From Gammaproteobacteria bacterium UBA7310 (lineage in GTDB: Bacteria > Pseudomonadota > Gammaproteobacteria > Pseudomonadales > Ketobacteraceae), in assembly GCA_002471665.1 (NCBI GenBank), contig DKQK01000017.1, forward strand, positions 74,221 through 138,220: DNA of 64,000 nt, in the 5' to 3' direction. The notes beneath the pieces were generated by a model, which saw nothing but the letters and a program-made list of their open reading frames with translations, had not been told where the DNA came from and did not search any database. Below are positions 27,817 through 37,002 of the stretch, in pieces. The first letter of the stretch is position 1. Each line of letters begins with the position of its first letter. Position numbers and translations under genes: made by a program.

Positions 27817-28587
27817 ATGAATGATGTGAATTTCAGCCTTGCCGGCAAAGTGGTGCTGGTAACCGGTGCTTCCAGTGGATTTGGTCAGATGTTTGCGCCG
27901 TTTCTGGCCCGTCAGGGGGCCAAACTGGTGGTGGCTGCCCGCCGCCGGGACCCGTTGCTGGCGCTGGAGGAACAAATTGAAAATGACGGCGGGCGTTGCC
28001 TGGCGGTGACCATGGATGTGGCGGATCGGGCTTCCATCGTAGAAGCCTATGAGCAGGCGGAAGCGGCCTTCGGTTGTGTGGATGTGGTGGTGAACAATGC
28101 CGGCATCGGCCTCAGCAATCCGGTGCTGAAAATTACTGAAGACGAATGGGACAAGGTACTGGATACCAACCTGAAAGGGGCCTTTCTGGTGGCCCAGGAG
28201 GGGGCCCGCCGCATGAATGCCCAGGGTAAGCACGGCTCCATTGTCAATATTGCCTCGGTGCTGGGGCTGCGGGTGGCCAGCCACCTGACTCACTACTGTG
28301 CCTCCAAGGCCGGGTTGGTGCAGATGACCAAGTCCATGGCCCTGGAGCTGGCGGATTACGGTATCCGGGTAAACGCCATCTGCCCGGGTTATATCCTCAC
28401 CGATATTAATCGCGATTACTTTGATACCGAAGGCGGCAAACGCATGATTCAACGCATTCCCCAGAAAAAACTGGGCGCCATCGAAGACCTGCTGGGGCCT
28501 TTGTTGTTGTTGACGTCGGATGCCTCCCGTTACATGACCGGATCGGTGATCTCCGTGGACGGTGGTCATGCGGTGAGTAAGCTTTAG
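27817..28587 (+). CDS. SDR-family NAD(P)-dependent oxidoreductase
   Basis: 256 residues with complete classical SDR signatures: TGASSGFG cofactor loop, NNAG, the Ser in ASVLGLR, and YCASK (Tyr-x3-Lys). The C terminus (SVISVDGGHAV) is standard. The ATG at 27817 follows AAGGATTCAGCC; an earlier start at 27670 would add an unrelated leader. It is followed 33 bases later by an acyl-CoA dehydrogenase gene, so a beta-hydroxyacyl or related acyl substrate is plausible. Confidence 0.88.
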   Translation: MNDVNFSLAGKVVLVTGASSGFGQMFAPFLARQGAKLVVAARRRDPLLALEEQIENDGGRCLAVTMDVADRASIVEAYEQAEAAFGCVDVVVNNAGIGLSNPVLKITEDEWDKVLDTNLKGAFLVAQEGARRMNAQGKHGSIVNIASVLGLRVASHLTHYCASKAGLVQMTKSMALELADYGIRVNAICPGYILTDINRDYFDTEGGKRMIQRIPQKKLGAIEDLLGPLLLLTSDASRYMTGSVISVDGGHAVSKL

Positions 28588-28620
28588 ATTTTTATATGAT
28601 TGACTTTTACAGAGGATTCT

Positions 28621-29820
28621 ATGGATTTTACATTATCAGATGAGATTGAACGCACGCGTTTGCAGGTGCGTGAATTTGTGGAACAGGAAGTGCTGCCCCT
28701 GGAAACCGACGCGGCCAATTTTGATGACCATGAAAACCTGAAAGAAAGCGTGGTGGCGGCGGTGCGGGAAAAAGCCAAAGCGCAGGGGTTGTGGGGTTTT
28801 CAACTGCCGAAGGAGCGGGGCGGCCGTGATCTGGGTATTGTGGGCATGGCGGCGCTGTATGAAGAAGCCGCCCGTTCCCCCTTTGGCCCGGTGGCCTTCA
28901 ATTGTGCGCCGCCGGATGACGGCAATATGATTGTGCTTAATAAAATTCTCAGCGAAGCCCAAAAAGATCGCTGGCTGCAGCCCATTATCGACGGCAAGGT
29001 GCGATCGGCTTTTGCCATGACCGAGCCCGATGGTGGTTGTGGGTCCGACCCCAGCCTGACCTATACCCGTGCCCAGCAGGTGGGCGACAAATGGATCATC
29101 AATGGCCGCAAGTGGTTCATCACCGGAGCGGAAGGGGCCCAGACCTTTATCCTGATTGCGAAAACCTCCGACGATGAACGCAAAGGCCTCACCGCTTTTC
29201 TGTTTGATAAGGATCAGCCCGGCTGGGAGATCGTACGCCGTATTCCCATTATGGGGCCGGAGGAACACGGTGGGCACTGTGAGTTGAAATTCGATGGTCT
29301 GGAAATACCCGATGAGAACCGTCTGTTGAATGTGGGTGACGGCCTGAAAGTGACCCAGATTCGCCTGGGTACCGCCCGCCTGACCCATTGTATGCGCTGG
29401 CTGGGGTTGGCCAAGCGTTGCATGGAAATCGCCGGTGGTTACGTGGAAAACCGCATGAGCTTCGGCACCACCCTGTCCGGGCACGAAGGGGTGCAATGGA
29501 TGATGGGGGATGTGGCCAAGGAGATACACATAGGGCGCCTGCTGACCATGAATGCGGCCTGGAAACTGGATCAGGGGGATTTTGCCCGCAAGGAGATTTC
29601 CATCGCCAAAATCCAGGTGGCCGACACGCTGCACAAGGCAGCCGATACAGCCATACAATTGTGTGGTGCCCGTGGTTACTCTAAAGACACGATGATCGAG
29701 TGGATTTACCGTTATGCCCGGCAGGCCCGCCTGGTGGATGGGGCGTCGGAGATCCACAAGATGGTATTGTCCAAGTACTATCTGGCAGAGAAGCACGATT
29801 TCTTCAAGTGGGGCGTATAA
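28621..29820 (+). CDS. Acyl-CoA dehydrogenase (ACAD10/11-like)
   Basis: 399 residues. FAD-dependent acyl-CoA dehydrogenase with the N-terminal helical domain, the FAD/substrate segment FAMTEPDGGCGSDPS, KWFITGAEGAQ, and the C-terminal FAD-binding QLCGARGYSKDT and RLVDGASEIHK. The ATG at 28621 has GAGGA upstream. It sits between an SDR gene and an unknown gene on the same strand, probably one operon for oxidation of an unidentified acyl-CoA. APH-type kinases that feed such ACAD10/11-like enzymes in other organisms are found at 39718-40704 in this window, but not adjacent. Confidence 0.9.
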   Translation: MDFTLSDEIERTRLQVREFVEQEVLPLETDAANFDDHENLKESVVAAVREKAKAQGLWGFQLPKERGGRDLGIVGMAALYEEAARSPFGPVAFNCAPPDDGNMIVLNKILSEAQKDRWLQPIIDGKVRSAFAMTEPDGGCGSDPSLTYTRAQQVGDKWIINGRKWFITGAEGAQTFILIAKTSDDERKGLTAFLFDKDQPGWEIVRRIPIMGPEEHGGHCELKFDGLEIPDENRLLNVGDGLKVTQIRLGTARLTHCMRWLGLAKRCMEIAGGYVENRMSFGTTLSGHEGVQWMMGDVAKEIHIGRLLTMNAAWKLDQGDFARKEISIAKIQVADTLHKAADTAIQLCGARGYSKDTMIEWIYRYARQARLVDGASEIHKMVLSKYYLAEKHDFFKWGV

Positions 29821-29867
29821 CGTCACCCTAAACACAATAAGAAGCAATACAAAGCAGGGGATTTACC

Positions 29868-30557
29868 ATGCCAACCAAATACTATCTGGCATTTGCCTCC
29901 TCCAGGGATCTGGAAGGCGCGGCCATCGAGCTGCTGCGGCGTCATGAAAACGGGGTAAAGGACAGCCATATCCCCCTAATGGAAAGCACGATGGACTATT
30001 TCATACCGGAAATGCTGGATGCCTTTCTGGTGCGCACGGTGGATGCCATCGGGCTCAGCAGTATGCCCACCAAGGTGGTGCATTCCACCGCCGATGTGAT
30101 TGGGAAAACAGCGAAAATGCTGGTGCCCCATTTGTTGAAAAAGCGCAGCAATAAAGAACTGGAGCCGATGATTGGATTTGTCGATGAAATCTATATTCGC
30201 CCTGAGCAGGCGGATAATGGCCTGGCCAGCACCGGTTGCGAAATCGATCAGGCCACTTACGAGCGTATGAAACGCGTGGTGGCAGGGATTCAGGCCGGCG
30301 AGGTGCAGGCCAATCGTGCGGAATTGTCCGAGCTTATGAGCCTGACGGTGGATATCATGCTGGAAGGCTTCATGAAACGGGCCATCAACTTGCTGAAGCA
30401 CGGGTTTGTGGTGCGTAAGATCGCTGACGGTGCCATTGCCACCTGCCAGGCCGCCGGGCATGGGGTGGTCAATAAAGTGTTCAAAAAGCTGGACGATGAG
30501 CAGATGCTGCATCTGGCCAACTATTTCGACACGCTGATTCTCTCGGCGCAGCGCTGA
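29868..30557 (+). CDS. Uncharacterised protein downstream of acyl-CoA dehydrogenase
   Basis: 229 residues, predicted mainly alpha-helical, with no signal peptide or clear membrane segment. The N terminus MPTKYYLAFASS is followed by a Met-rich segment (MESTMDYFIPEMLDAFL), a basic helix (LLKKRSNKE) and a C-terminal amphipathic half with AINLLKHGFVV. No family is recognised. It lies 48 bases after the acyl-CoA dehydrogenase and is probably co-transcribed with it. Confidence 0.7.
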   Translation: MPTKYYLAFASSRDLEGAAIELLRRHENGVKDSHIPLMESTMDYFIPEMLDAFLVRTVDAIGLSSMPTKVVHSTADVIGKTAKMLVPHLLKKRSNKELEPMIGFVDEIYIRPEQADNGLASTGCEIDQATYERMKRVVAGIQAGEVQANRAELSELMSLTVDIMLEGFMKRAINLLKHGFVVRKIADGAIATCQAAGHGVVNKVFKKLDDEQMLHLANYFDTLILSAQR

Positions 30558-30590
30558 GGGGCCGGTGAGGGGCCGGTGAGAGGCCGGTAA
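30557..30590 (+). repeat. Short GGGGCCGGTGA tandem repeat
   Basis: Three consecutive near-copies of an 11-12 base unit (GGGGCCGGTGA twice, then GAGGCCGGTAA) begin at the stop of the unknown gene. It may be a replication-slippage repeat; no coding role is seen. Confidence 0.6.
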
Positions 30591-30665
30591 GCCGTCAGCG
30601 GCGTTTGGCAAGCGCCTTACCCCGGGCTAGAATGGCGCCATTCCAGCCCAGGTAATGATGATGCC

Positions 30666-31400
30666 ATGAGTGACAAGCCCGCCCAGGACAACCTGTTCGC
30701 CAAACCCCTGCCCCATCTGGTGGATTTCGCCTTCGATGAGCAGGTGGCCAGCGTTTTTCCCGATATGATCCGGCGTTCGGTGCCCGGTTACGAAACGGTG
30801 ATTGCCATGCTTGGGGTGTTTGCCAGTTCATTGGTGACCCCGGGTTCCCGTGTCTATGATCTGGGCTGCTCCCAGGGGGCGGTGACGCTGGCCCTGCGCC
30901 GCCATATCCGGGAGGCGGACGTAACCCTGGTGGCAGTGGATAACGCTGCCCCCATGATAGAACGTTGCCGCAGTAATGTGGCGGCGGACCTGTCTCCCAG
31001 TCGGGTGGAGCTGCGCTGTGAGGATATCCAGGATACCCCCATCCACAATGCCTCCCTGGTGGCCCTGAACTATACCTTGCAGTTCGTTCCCCTGGACCAG
31101 CGTCTGGGGCTGATCCAGCGCTTGTACAGCGGAATGAATCCGGGAGCGGGCCTGATTCTGTCGGAAAAAATCGCCTTGCCGGAAGGGGAGCAGCAGCCGT
31201 TCACCCACTGGCATCATGAGTTCAAGCGCTTGAACGGTTACAGCGACCTGGAGATCAGTCAGAAGCGCCAGGCCATTGAGAACGTGTTGATCCCGGAAAC
31301 CGCTGCCGCCCATCGTGAGCGATTGCTGCAGGCGGGATTTCGCCAGGTGAGTTGCTGGTTTCAGTGTTTTAATTTTGCCTCGTTTATAGCCCTAAAGTAA
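30666..31400 (+). CDS. cmoA: Carboxy-SAM synthase CmoA
   Basis: 244 residues. Converts SAM and prephenate to carboxy-SAM for wobble uridine (cmo5U34) modification of tRNA. Rossmann methyltransferase fold with SAM motif VYDLGCSQGAVTLAL near residue 60 and the CmoA-type LNYTLQFVPLDQR. N terminus DNLFAKPLPHLVDFAFDEQVASVFPDMI is characteristic of the family. cmoB follows 22 bases later, the usual pair. Confidence 0.95.
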   Translation: MSDKPAQDNLFAKPLPHLVDFAFDEQVASVFPDMIRRSVPGYETVIAMLGVFASSLVTPGSRVYDLGCSQGAVTLALRRHIREADVTLVAVDNAAPMIERCRSNVAADLSPSRVELRCEDIQDTPIHNASLVALNYTLQFVPLDQRLGLIQRLYSGMNPGAGLILSEKIALPEGEQQPFTHWHHEFKRLNGYSDLEISQKRQAIENVLIPETAAAHRERLLQAGFRQVSCWFQCFNFASFIALK

Positions 31401-31422
31401 CCAACCCTGATTGATGCAGTGA

Positions 31423-32391
31423 ATGATGGATTTTACCGCCTTCTATGAGCACGCCGGGCAGACCGCGCTGGCGCCTTACCTTGACGCAATACGGGCCCGA
31501 TTGCAGCAGTGGCAGCCGCAAACCCATGGGGATTTCGCCCGTTGGCAGCAGTGTGTAGAGAGCTTGCCCCGGGTGGCCGTGTCCTCCCTGGCGCTGGATC
31601 AGGCGGCCGTGGGGGTGGGCCAACCTGGGGATTGTACCGAGCCTGAGCGGGAGCAGATTGAAACCGCCCTGCGCGGATTGCACCCCTGGCGCAAGGGCCC
31701 TTTTGATGTGTGCGGCGTGCACATTGATACCGAGTGGCGCTCGGACTGGAAATGGGATCGGCTGGCGCCCCATGTGGACTCTCTTCAGGGGCGTACCGTG
31801 CTTGATATAGGCTGCGGCAGCGGTTATCACCTGTGGCGCATGTTGGGGGCGGGAGCTCGCCTGGCCATCGGGGTGGACCCATCGTTGTTGTTTCACATGC
31901 AGTTTCGCGCTATTGAGCATTTTACCGGTCCGCAAGCGCTGCATCATCTGCCCTTGGGGATTGAAGATCTGCCGCCCGCCATGGGTGCCTTCGACACCGT
32001 CTTCTCCATGGGCGTGCTGTATCATCGCCGTTCGCCCTTTGATCACCTGATTGAACTGCGGGAGCTGCTGCGCCCCGGGGGGCAACTGGTGTTGGAAACC
32101 CTGGTGATTGAAGGTGAATTGGGGCAGGTACTGGTACCGGATGGCCGCTATGCCCGGATGGGGAACGTCTGGTTTCTACCCTCCGTGGCTACCCTCGTAC
32201 AGTGGCTGCAGAAGGTGCGCTTCAAGAATGTGCGCTGCGTGGATGTCACCGCCACCACGGTGCAGGAACAGCGGCCTACGGACTGGATGAGGTTTCAATC
32301 ACTGCCGGATTTTCTCGACCCTGTCCATCCCGAGCGCACCATCGAAGGGTACCCGGGGCCCCGGCGTGCCATCATTCTGGCGCAACGCTAA
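31423..32391 (+). CDS. cmoB: tRNA U34 carboxymethyltransferase CmoB
   Basis: 322 residues. Transfers the carboxymethyl group of carboxy-SAM to 5-hydroxyuridine at tRNA position 34. Family motifs are GPFDVCGVHIDTEWRSDWKW, the SAM-site VLDIGCGSGYHLWRM, and FSMGVLYHRRSPFDHL. Length matches the family (about 323). Its last four bases overlap a small convergent gene. Confidence 0.95.
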   Translation: MMDFTAFYEHAGQTALAPYLDAIRARLQQWQPQTHGDFARWQQCVESLPRVAVSSLALDQAAVGVGQPGDCTEPEREQIETALRGLHPWRKGPFDVCGVHIDTEWRSDWKWDRLAPHVDSLQGRTVLDIGCGSGYHLWRMLGAGARLAIGVDPSLLFHMQFRAIEHFTGPQALHHLPLGIEDLPPAMGAFDTVFSMGVLYHRRSPFDHLIELRELLRPGGQLVLETLVIEGELGQVLVPDGRYARMGNVWFLPSVATLVQWLQKVRFKNVRCVDVTATTVQEQRPTDWMRFQSLPDFLDPVHPERTIEGYPGPRRAIILAQR

Positions 32392-32645
32392 CGACTGTCC
32401 AGGCCAGGGTGCCGATCCTCGCTTTCCAGTTTGGTCAGCAGGCGGGTCAGCTTGCTGTGTTCCGTACTGCTTTGTCCGGAGTGAATGTAGTGTTCCACCT
32501 GATCATACAGCTGCTCCAGCAGCTTCAACCGATAATCGTGATTTAACAAGCACTTGGCTACATGGTGGGGGTCTTCCCCCTGTTCCCGCATGCGGCCGGC
32601 TTCGGCCAGGGCGGAGGCCAGTTCTTCTTTGCTCGGGCGGCCCAT
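32388..32645 (-). CDS. Small conserved-looking hypothetical protein
   Basis: 85 residues, highly charged and helical (MGRPSKEELASALAEAGRMREQ at the start), no Cys pair, no signal or membrane segment. It begins 50 bases upstream of a -35-like element for the cobalamin riboswitch and ends overlapping cmoB on the opposite strand. No family recognised. The ATG at 32645 has a GAGGT site upstream. Confidence 0.65.
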   Translation of the reverse strand: MGRPSKEELASALAEAGRMREQGEDPHHVAKCLLNHDYRLKLLEQLYDQVEHYIHSGQSSTEHSKLTRLLTKLESEDRHPGLDSR

Positions 32646-32694
32646 AATTCACCTCATTGATGTGTTCCTGCTAACCAGTTTAGCACCGAATTCC

Positions 32695-32722
32695 TTGACT
32701 AATGCGCCCTGATCCATAGACT
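32695..32722 (+). promoter_or_regulatory. Candidate sigma-70 promoter of the riboswitch-btuB transcript
   Basis: TTGACT (32695-32700) and TAGACT (32717-32722) are spaced by 16 bases. Transcription would start near 32729, right at the 5' edge of the cobalamin aptamer, which supports the assignment. Confidence 0.5.
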
Positions 32723-32728
32723 AGGCCG

Positions 32729-32918
32729 CCGATGGTTCCTGCGAAGGATTAAATGGGAACGCGGTGAAACACACCTGTCATGGCACAGGTTGTTGAGTCC
32801 GCGGCTGTTCCCGCAACTGTAAGCGAAGAGCGTTTTTCAACCACGGCCACTGGGCAACTGGGAAGGCCGAAAAGCGCAATGACACGTGAGCCAGGAGACC
32901 TGCCATCACACGGATTGA
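32729..32918 (+). ncRNA. Cobalamin (AdoCbl-type) riboswitch upstream of btuB
   Basis: The leader carries the hallmark cobalamin aptamer blocks in order: AAATGGGAACGCGGTGAAAC-like element near 32750, the CCGCGGCTGTTCCCGCAACT core near 32800, the CCACTGGGCAACTGGGAAGG stem near 32841 and the GTGAGCCAGGAGACCTGCC B12 box near 32886. It lies 178 bases before a BtuB-like receptor. Ligand binding should repress btuB when cobalamin is plentiful. Confidence 0.93.
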
Positions 32919-33096
32919 CCCGGCATTGGGTGAATTCGTGCTCGTCACCTACCAGTAACGGGTTTTTATTGGTGCGGCTACCGTCACGGTGACGATACCC
33001 ATACGTGGTTACCGAAGACGGATCCCTTTTCTTTCCGGGCCTCTCCCTTTGGTGCGCGCGTATTCCTTCATAGTGTTGTTATAGCAGGGGTATTGC

Positions 33097-34962
33097 ATGA
33101 AGTTGCGATTGTTCGTCGCCGGTCTCGGTGTTGTTGTTTCCAATGGGTACGCAGAAGAAGCGTTGCAGATGGCGGCCTATTCGCCGCAGGTGGCCGACGA
33201 AGTGCTGGTAACGGCCACCCGTTCGCCGGTGGCACTGAAAGATTCGATTGCGTCGGCCTCGGTCATCACCCGGGATGATATCGAAAAATCCCAGGCACGG
33301 GATCTCTATCAGGTGTTGCGGAGCCTGGCGGGGCTGCAAATCCGCCGCAATGGCAGCCGTGGCAGTGCCACCAACGTGACCATGCGGGGTGCCGGTGCCA
33401 GCGGCACGCTGGTGTTGGTGGACGGCATCAATATCGAAAGTGCCACCTTGGGTGAAACCAATCTGGAAAGTATTTCGCTGGACCAGGTTGACCGTATCGA
33501 GGTGGTGCGTGGGCCCAAATCCAGCCTCTATGGCTCCAGCGCCATGGGCGGCGTCATACAGATATTCACCCGCGCCAATAAAAAAGACGGGGTGACCTAC
33601 ACCCTGGGGCGTGGCTCCAATAATACGGTGGACACCAGCATCAGTGCCAACGGCTCCAGCGACAGCAGTCAGCTTAACGTGACGGCATCCCATGTTGTTT
33701 CCGATGGAATCGATGTGCAAAGTCGTGATGATGAGGTGGCGGGTTCCGCCGCCTATGACGACGATGGCTACCATCGCACCAATCTGTCCCTGAATCTGGA
33801 ACAGGCGCTGACCGAGCAGATCAGTGCCAACCTGTTGTTCAGCGGCAGCCGCTCACAGGCCGATCATGACAGTTTCTATGCTTCTAACGCCGGCAATACA
33901 CCCTACCTTGAACAGGAAACCCGATTGTATTCCGCCGCCCTGAAATACGAGCGTGAACACTATTCCACAAAACTCCAATATGGAAAGCTGGAAGACGCGT
34001 CGGACAATTACGAAGGGGATGGTACGGCTGATGTCGATCGCTTCGGAACCACTCGCGAGCATGGCTTTTGGGAAAACACCCTGACGCTGTCGCCGGGGGT
34101 TCAGTTGAATTTCGGTACCGATTATACCCATGAAGAAATAGAAGCACCCACGGCGTACCGTCAAACCCGGCGCGATAACTTTGGCGGCTACCTGAATACC
34201 CAGCTGGAACTGGGTTTGTTGTCACTGTCAGCCGGGGTTCGCCACGACGATAACGAACAGTTCGGCAGTAAAATGACCGGGGACTTTGCTGTGGGGCTGC
34301 ATGTGACGGAGGACGTTACGGTTTCCGCCAGCGTTGGCACGGCCTATAAGACACCTTCGTTCAACGATTTGTATTATCCGGATGTGGGGTGCTGTGTCGG
34401 GAACCCGGATCTGCAGCCGGAAGAAGTCGAAAGTTATGAGCTGGGCGTGGACGCTTACCAGGAATGGGGCAGCACCTCACTGCGTGTGTATCGATCCGAC
34501 ATCGAGAACAAAATTGATTGGGTTTTTGTCACGCAGTATATCCCGTTGCAGGTGGATGAGGCGGATGTAAAAGGCCTTGAACTGCAAGTGGGTACGGAAT
34601 TGTTCGATACCATGATTGCCGCCAGTGCCACCTATGAAGTGGTGGAAAATGCGGCTACGGGAGAGGATCTGGAGCGTCAGCCGCGACAGCGTATCGCGCT
34701 GGATGTGGATAGGGCGTTTGGCCGCACCGAGCTTGGTTTTTCCGTGTATGCCCAGAATAAACATTATGAAGGTGAAGGGGAGGGCCGCATTACCCTGCCC
34801 GGGTACGGTGACGTAGCCTTACGTGCGGCCCATCGGATTAACGAGCAAGTGACCGTTCGTGCCCGCATCGACAACCTGTTTGATAATGATTATGTAGAGA
34901 TCTATGGCTACAACACAGAAGGCCGTTTTGTGATGGTATTCTTTGATTATACGCCGCGCTAA
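33097..34962 (+). CDS. btuB: BtuB-like TonB-dependent vitamin B12 receptor
   Basis: 621 residues, typical of BtuB. A short signal peptide (1-19) precedes a TonB box-like segment (DEVLVTATR), then the plug domain (SASVITRDDIEKSQARDL, VLVDGINIESA, GPKSSLYGSSAMGG) and a 22-strand barrel ending in a final strand with aromatic residues. The cobalamin riboswitch upstream identifies the substrate as cobalamin or a corrinoid. No btuFCD genes are adjacent. Confidence 0.92.
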   Translation: MKLRLFVAGLGVVVSNGYAEEALQMAAYSPQVADEVLVTATRSPVALKDSIASASVITRDDIEKSQARDLYQVLRSLAGLQIRRNGSRGSATNVTMRGAGASGTLVLVDGINIESATLGETNLESISLDQVDRIEVVRGPKSSLYGSSAMGGVIQIFTRANKKDGVTYTLGRGSNNTVDTSISANGSSDSSQLNVTASHVVSDGIDVQSRDDEVAGSAAYDDDGYHRTNLSLNLEQALTEQISANLLFSGSRSQADHDSFYASNAGNTPYLEQETRLYSAALKYEREHYSTKLQYGKLEDASDNYEGDGTADVDRFGTTREHGFWENTLTLSPGVQLNFGTDYTHEEIEAPTAYRQTRRDNFGGYLNTQLELGLLSLSAGVRHDDNEQFGSKMTGDFAVGLHVTEDVTVSASVGTAYKTPSFNDLYYPDVGCCVGNPDLQPEEVESYELGVDAYQEWGSTSLRVYRSDIENKIDWVFVTQYIPLQVDEADVKGLELQVGTELFDTMIAASATYEVVENAATGEDLERQPRQRIALDVDRAFGRTELGFSVYAQNKHYEGEGEGRITLPGYGDVALRAAHRINEQVTVRARIDNLFDNDYVEIYGYNTEGRFVMVFFDYTPR

Positions 34963-34979
34963 AACCGCTCACGAACATG

Positions 34980-35014
34980 GGGCGCTTTCCGGCTAAGCCA
35001 CCCGGGAAGTGCCC
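34980..35014 (+). terminator. Terminator-like hairpin after btuB
   Basis: GGGCGCTTTCCGG pairs with CCGGGAAGTGCCC (13 bp, two G-T wobbles) around a nine-base loop, 18 bases after the btuB stop. A pyrimidine-rich stretch follows, not a full T run. Confidence 0.45.
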
Positions 35015-35311
35015 TCTCTTGTTGCAAGCCAGTTGAATTAAAACGGCATGCTTTATGACATCAAACGATGACATCATGGGTGGCATTGATCAGCCCCAGT
35101 ACAGGAACGTGCAGATCAAACTGCCGTTGCTATTAATTTGTGCATTCGCACGCATTCATTTTGTTTAAATAAGGCAAGCGCCTCTCTGCTTTGCTATGCT
35201 CGTCATCACTTTAGCAACATCCTTTCAGCCGGTACGGAATCTGGCTAGAATCTTGCTCACCTTTTTTGAAAACTGAAACGTACGCATCCATTGAAAGCAA
35301 GGAGCAATGTA
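35015..35311. other. Intergenic region upstream of the fatty acyl-CoA reductase
   Basis: No gene is seen. It holds a 9-bp direct repeat, ATGACATCA at 35055-35063 and 35068-35076 (13-base period), a small dyad GTGC-ATTC-GCAC, and an AT-rich segment near 35160-35170. The direct repeat could be a regulator site for the downstream gene. Confidence 0.4.
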
Positions 35312-36892
35312 ATGGAAGCTTGTCATTCCCGTTCCAACTCTGCCTCACAATCCACCACTGCAGCCCAGACTGTTGCGTTGCACAGCTACGCAGGCAAATC
35401 CATTTTCATTACCGGCGTGACCGGATTTGTCGGTAAGGTCGTGTTGGAAAAACTGTTGCGCTCTGTGCCCAAGGTAGAGCGCATTTATCTTTTGATTCGA
35501 AGCAATTCACGTTACCCCACCGCAGCAGAACGTTTTCAGGCTGAGGTGGCCACCTCCACCATTTTTGATGTGCTTAAAGATGAAGGTGAAGCTGAGTTCG
35601 CTGCCCTCTGTCAGCGTAAGTTACGGTTTGTCAGTGGGGAGCTGACGGCGGAGCGTTTCGGCTTGGAGGAAAGCGCCTTTGCCGAGTTGGCGGCTGAAAT
35701 AGATCTGGTGGTTAACTGTGCTGCCAGTGTCAATTTCCGCGAGCCGCTGGATGATGCTTTGGCCACCAATACGTTGAGCCTGTACAGCATTATTCAATTG
35801 ACCCGAGCCAGAAAAGTACCGCTGGTGCATGTGTCCACCTGTTATGTAAACGGTTATAACGAAGGCACCATCGAGGAAACCATTGCGCCTCCCGCGCAGC
35901 TGTCGTTGCCACGGAATGAGGCCGGTTTCTATGATGTGGAGCCTTTAATTGCAAGCATGCAGGAAAAACTTGCAACGCTCAGCGCGAACATCAGCGATCA
36001 GGATCAACGTCAGGCAGCGTTGGTGGAACTTGGTATTGAGTTGTCACAGCAGTACGGTTGGAATGACACCTACACGTTCACCAAGTGGGTGGGTGAGCAG
36101 GTTTTGTTGCAACACCTGGGCGGACAAGCGCTGACTATCCTGCGGCCCTCCATCGTGGAGAGCACCTTATTTGATCCCGTACCGGGCTGGATCGAGGGCG
36201 TCAAGGTGGCCGATGCCATCATTATGGCCTACGCCCGTCAGAAGGTGACTTTCTTTCCCGGTGATCGTCAGGGGGTTATCGACATCATCCCGGCGGACCT
36301 GGTGGCCAACAGCATCATTGTCGCCGGCGCGGAAGCCCTGGGCGGTATGCCGGCGCACCGGGTGTACCAGTGCAGCAGCAGCGAGCAGAACCCGCTCACC
36401 ATCAAAGAGGTGATTGAGCATGTGGTGTATGAGGCCAGGCACCATCACACCAATTATCGCAAACTGTTCCTGCGTCAGCCCCGGCGCCCGTTCATCATGA
36501 TTCCCGGCTGGTTGTTTCATTTGGGATTGGGTATGGCCTACAGCGCAGGCGCCTGCTGGCAAACGTTGAAAGGATTGTTGGGGGCTGAGGCCTCCGTTGC
36601 GCTTTCAAATCTGGATGCTGCCCGTAAGTTAGCCGGCGTGTTTTCCTTTTACACCCGACCCCGCTATCGGTTCAGCAATAAAAAGTTGCTGGCATTGGCG
36701 AGTCGCCTCAATGATGAGGAGCGGGCTGCGTTTCCCATGGACACGGCTGAGCTGGATTGGCAGCACTATTTCCGCCGGGTTCACCTGCCCGGCCTGAATC
36801 ATTACGCCCTGGATGCCAAGCGCGCCAGATTAAAATCCGCCGCCCCGCAACGGCGCCCTGTGGCCACCGAGGTTGTAAAGGTGACCAGCTAA
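35312..36892 (+). CDS. Fatty acyl-CoA/ACP reductase (Marinobacter FAR type)
   Basis: 526 residues. Reduces fatty acyl thioesters to aldehydes and on to alcohols with NADPH, supplying alcohol for wax esters. The Rossmann motif ITGVTGFVGKVVLEKLL (NADPH loop TGVTGFVG), the STCYVNG segment, the catalytic Tyr-x3-Lys in YTFTKWVGEQ and the C-terminal sterile-type domain are present. Many segments resemble Marinobacter FAR as I recall it (GVTGFVGKVVLEKLLRSVP, TLFPG-type TFFPGDRQGVIDIIP, NHYALDAK). The ATG at 35312 has an AAGGAGC site. fadL follows 110 bases later. Substrate chain length cannot be read from sequence. Confidence 0.85.
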   Translation: MEACHSRSNSASQSTTAAQTVALHSYAGKSIFITGVTGFVGKVVLEKLLRSVPKVERIYLLIRSNSRYPTAAERFQAEVATSTIFDVLKDEGEAEFAALCQRKLRFVSGELTAERFGLEESAFAELAAEIDLVVNCAASVNFREPLDDALATNTLSLYSIIQLTRARKVPLVHVSTCYVNGYNEGTIEETIAPPAQLSLPRNEAGFYDVEPLIASMQEKLATLSANISDQDQRQAALVELGIELSQQYGWNDTYTFTKWVGEQVLLQHLGGQALTILRPSIVESTLFDPVPGWIEGVKVADAIIMAYARQKVTFFPGDRQGVIDIIPADLVANSIIVAGAEALGGMPAHRVYQCSSSEQNPLTIKEVIEHVVYEARHHHTNYRKLFLRQPRRPFIMIPGWLFHLGLGMAYSAGACWQTLKGLLGAEASVALSNLDAARKLAGVFSFYTRPRYRFSNKKLLALASRLNDEERAAFPMDTAELDWQHYFRRVHLPGLNHYALDAKRARLKSAAPQRRPVATEVVKVTS

Positions 36893-36952
36893 AGGTGACC
36901 GGATAGTCAATTTGGCCTTATTGGACCTGTTCCCTGGAGGATAACCTCATAA

Positions 36953-36970
36953 ACTGAGCATGTGCTTAAT
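36953..36970 (+). promoter_or_regulatory. Putative TetR operator upstream of fadL
   Basis: ACTGAGCATGTGCTTAAT is an imperfect 18-bp palindrome, matching 14 of 18 positions with the perfect palindrome at 41855-41872. Both copies flank the tetR gene at 38673-39299. It lies 33 bases before the fadL start. Confidence 0.55.
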
Positions 36971-37002
36971 AAAAAACAATAACGAACTCAAGCGCAGGCT
37001 CT

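Noticed and set aside
28636..29847. 403-codon minus-strand ORF opposite acyl-CoA dehydrogenase
   Set aside because: The acyl-CoA dehydrogenase reads through with complete FAD motifs; the opposite frame is a by-product of GC-rich codons.
30557..30590. GC-rich tandem repeat as a CRISPR
   Set aside because: Only three units with no spacers; it is a short slippage-type repeat.
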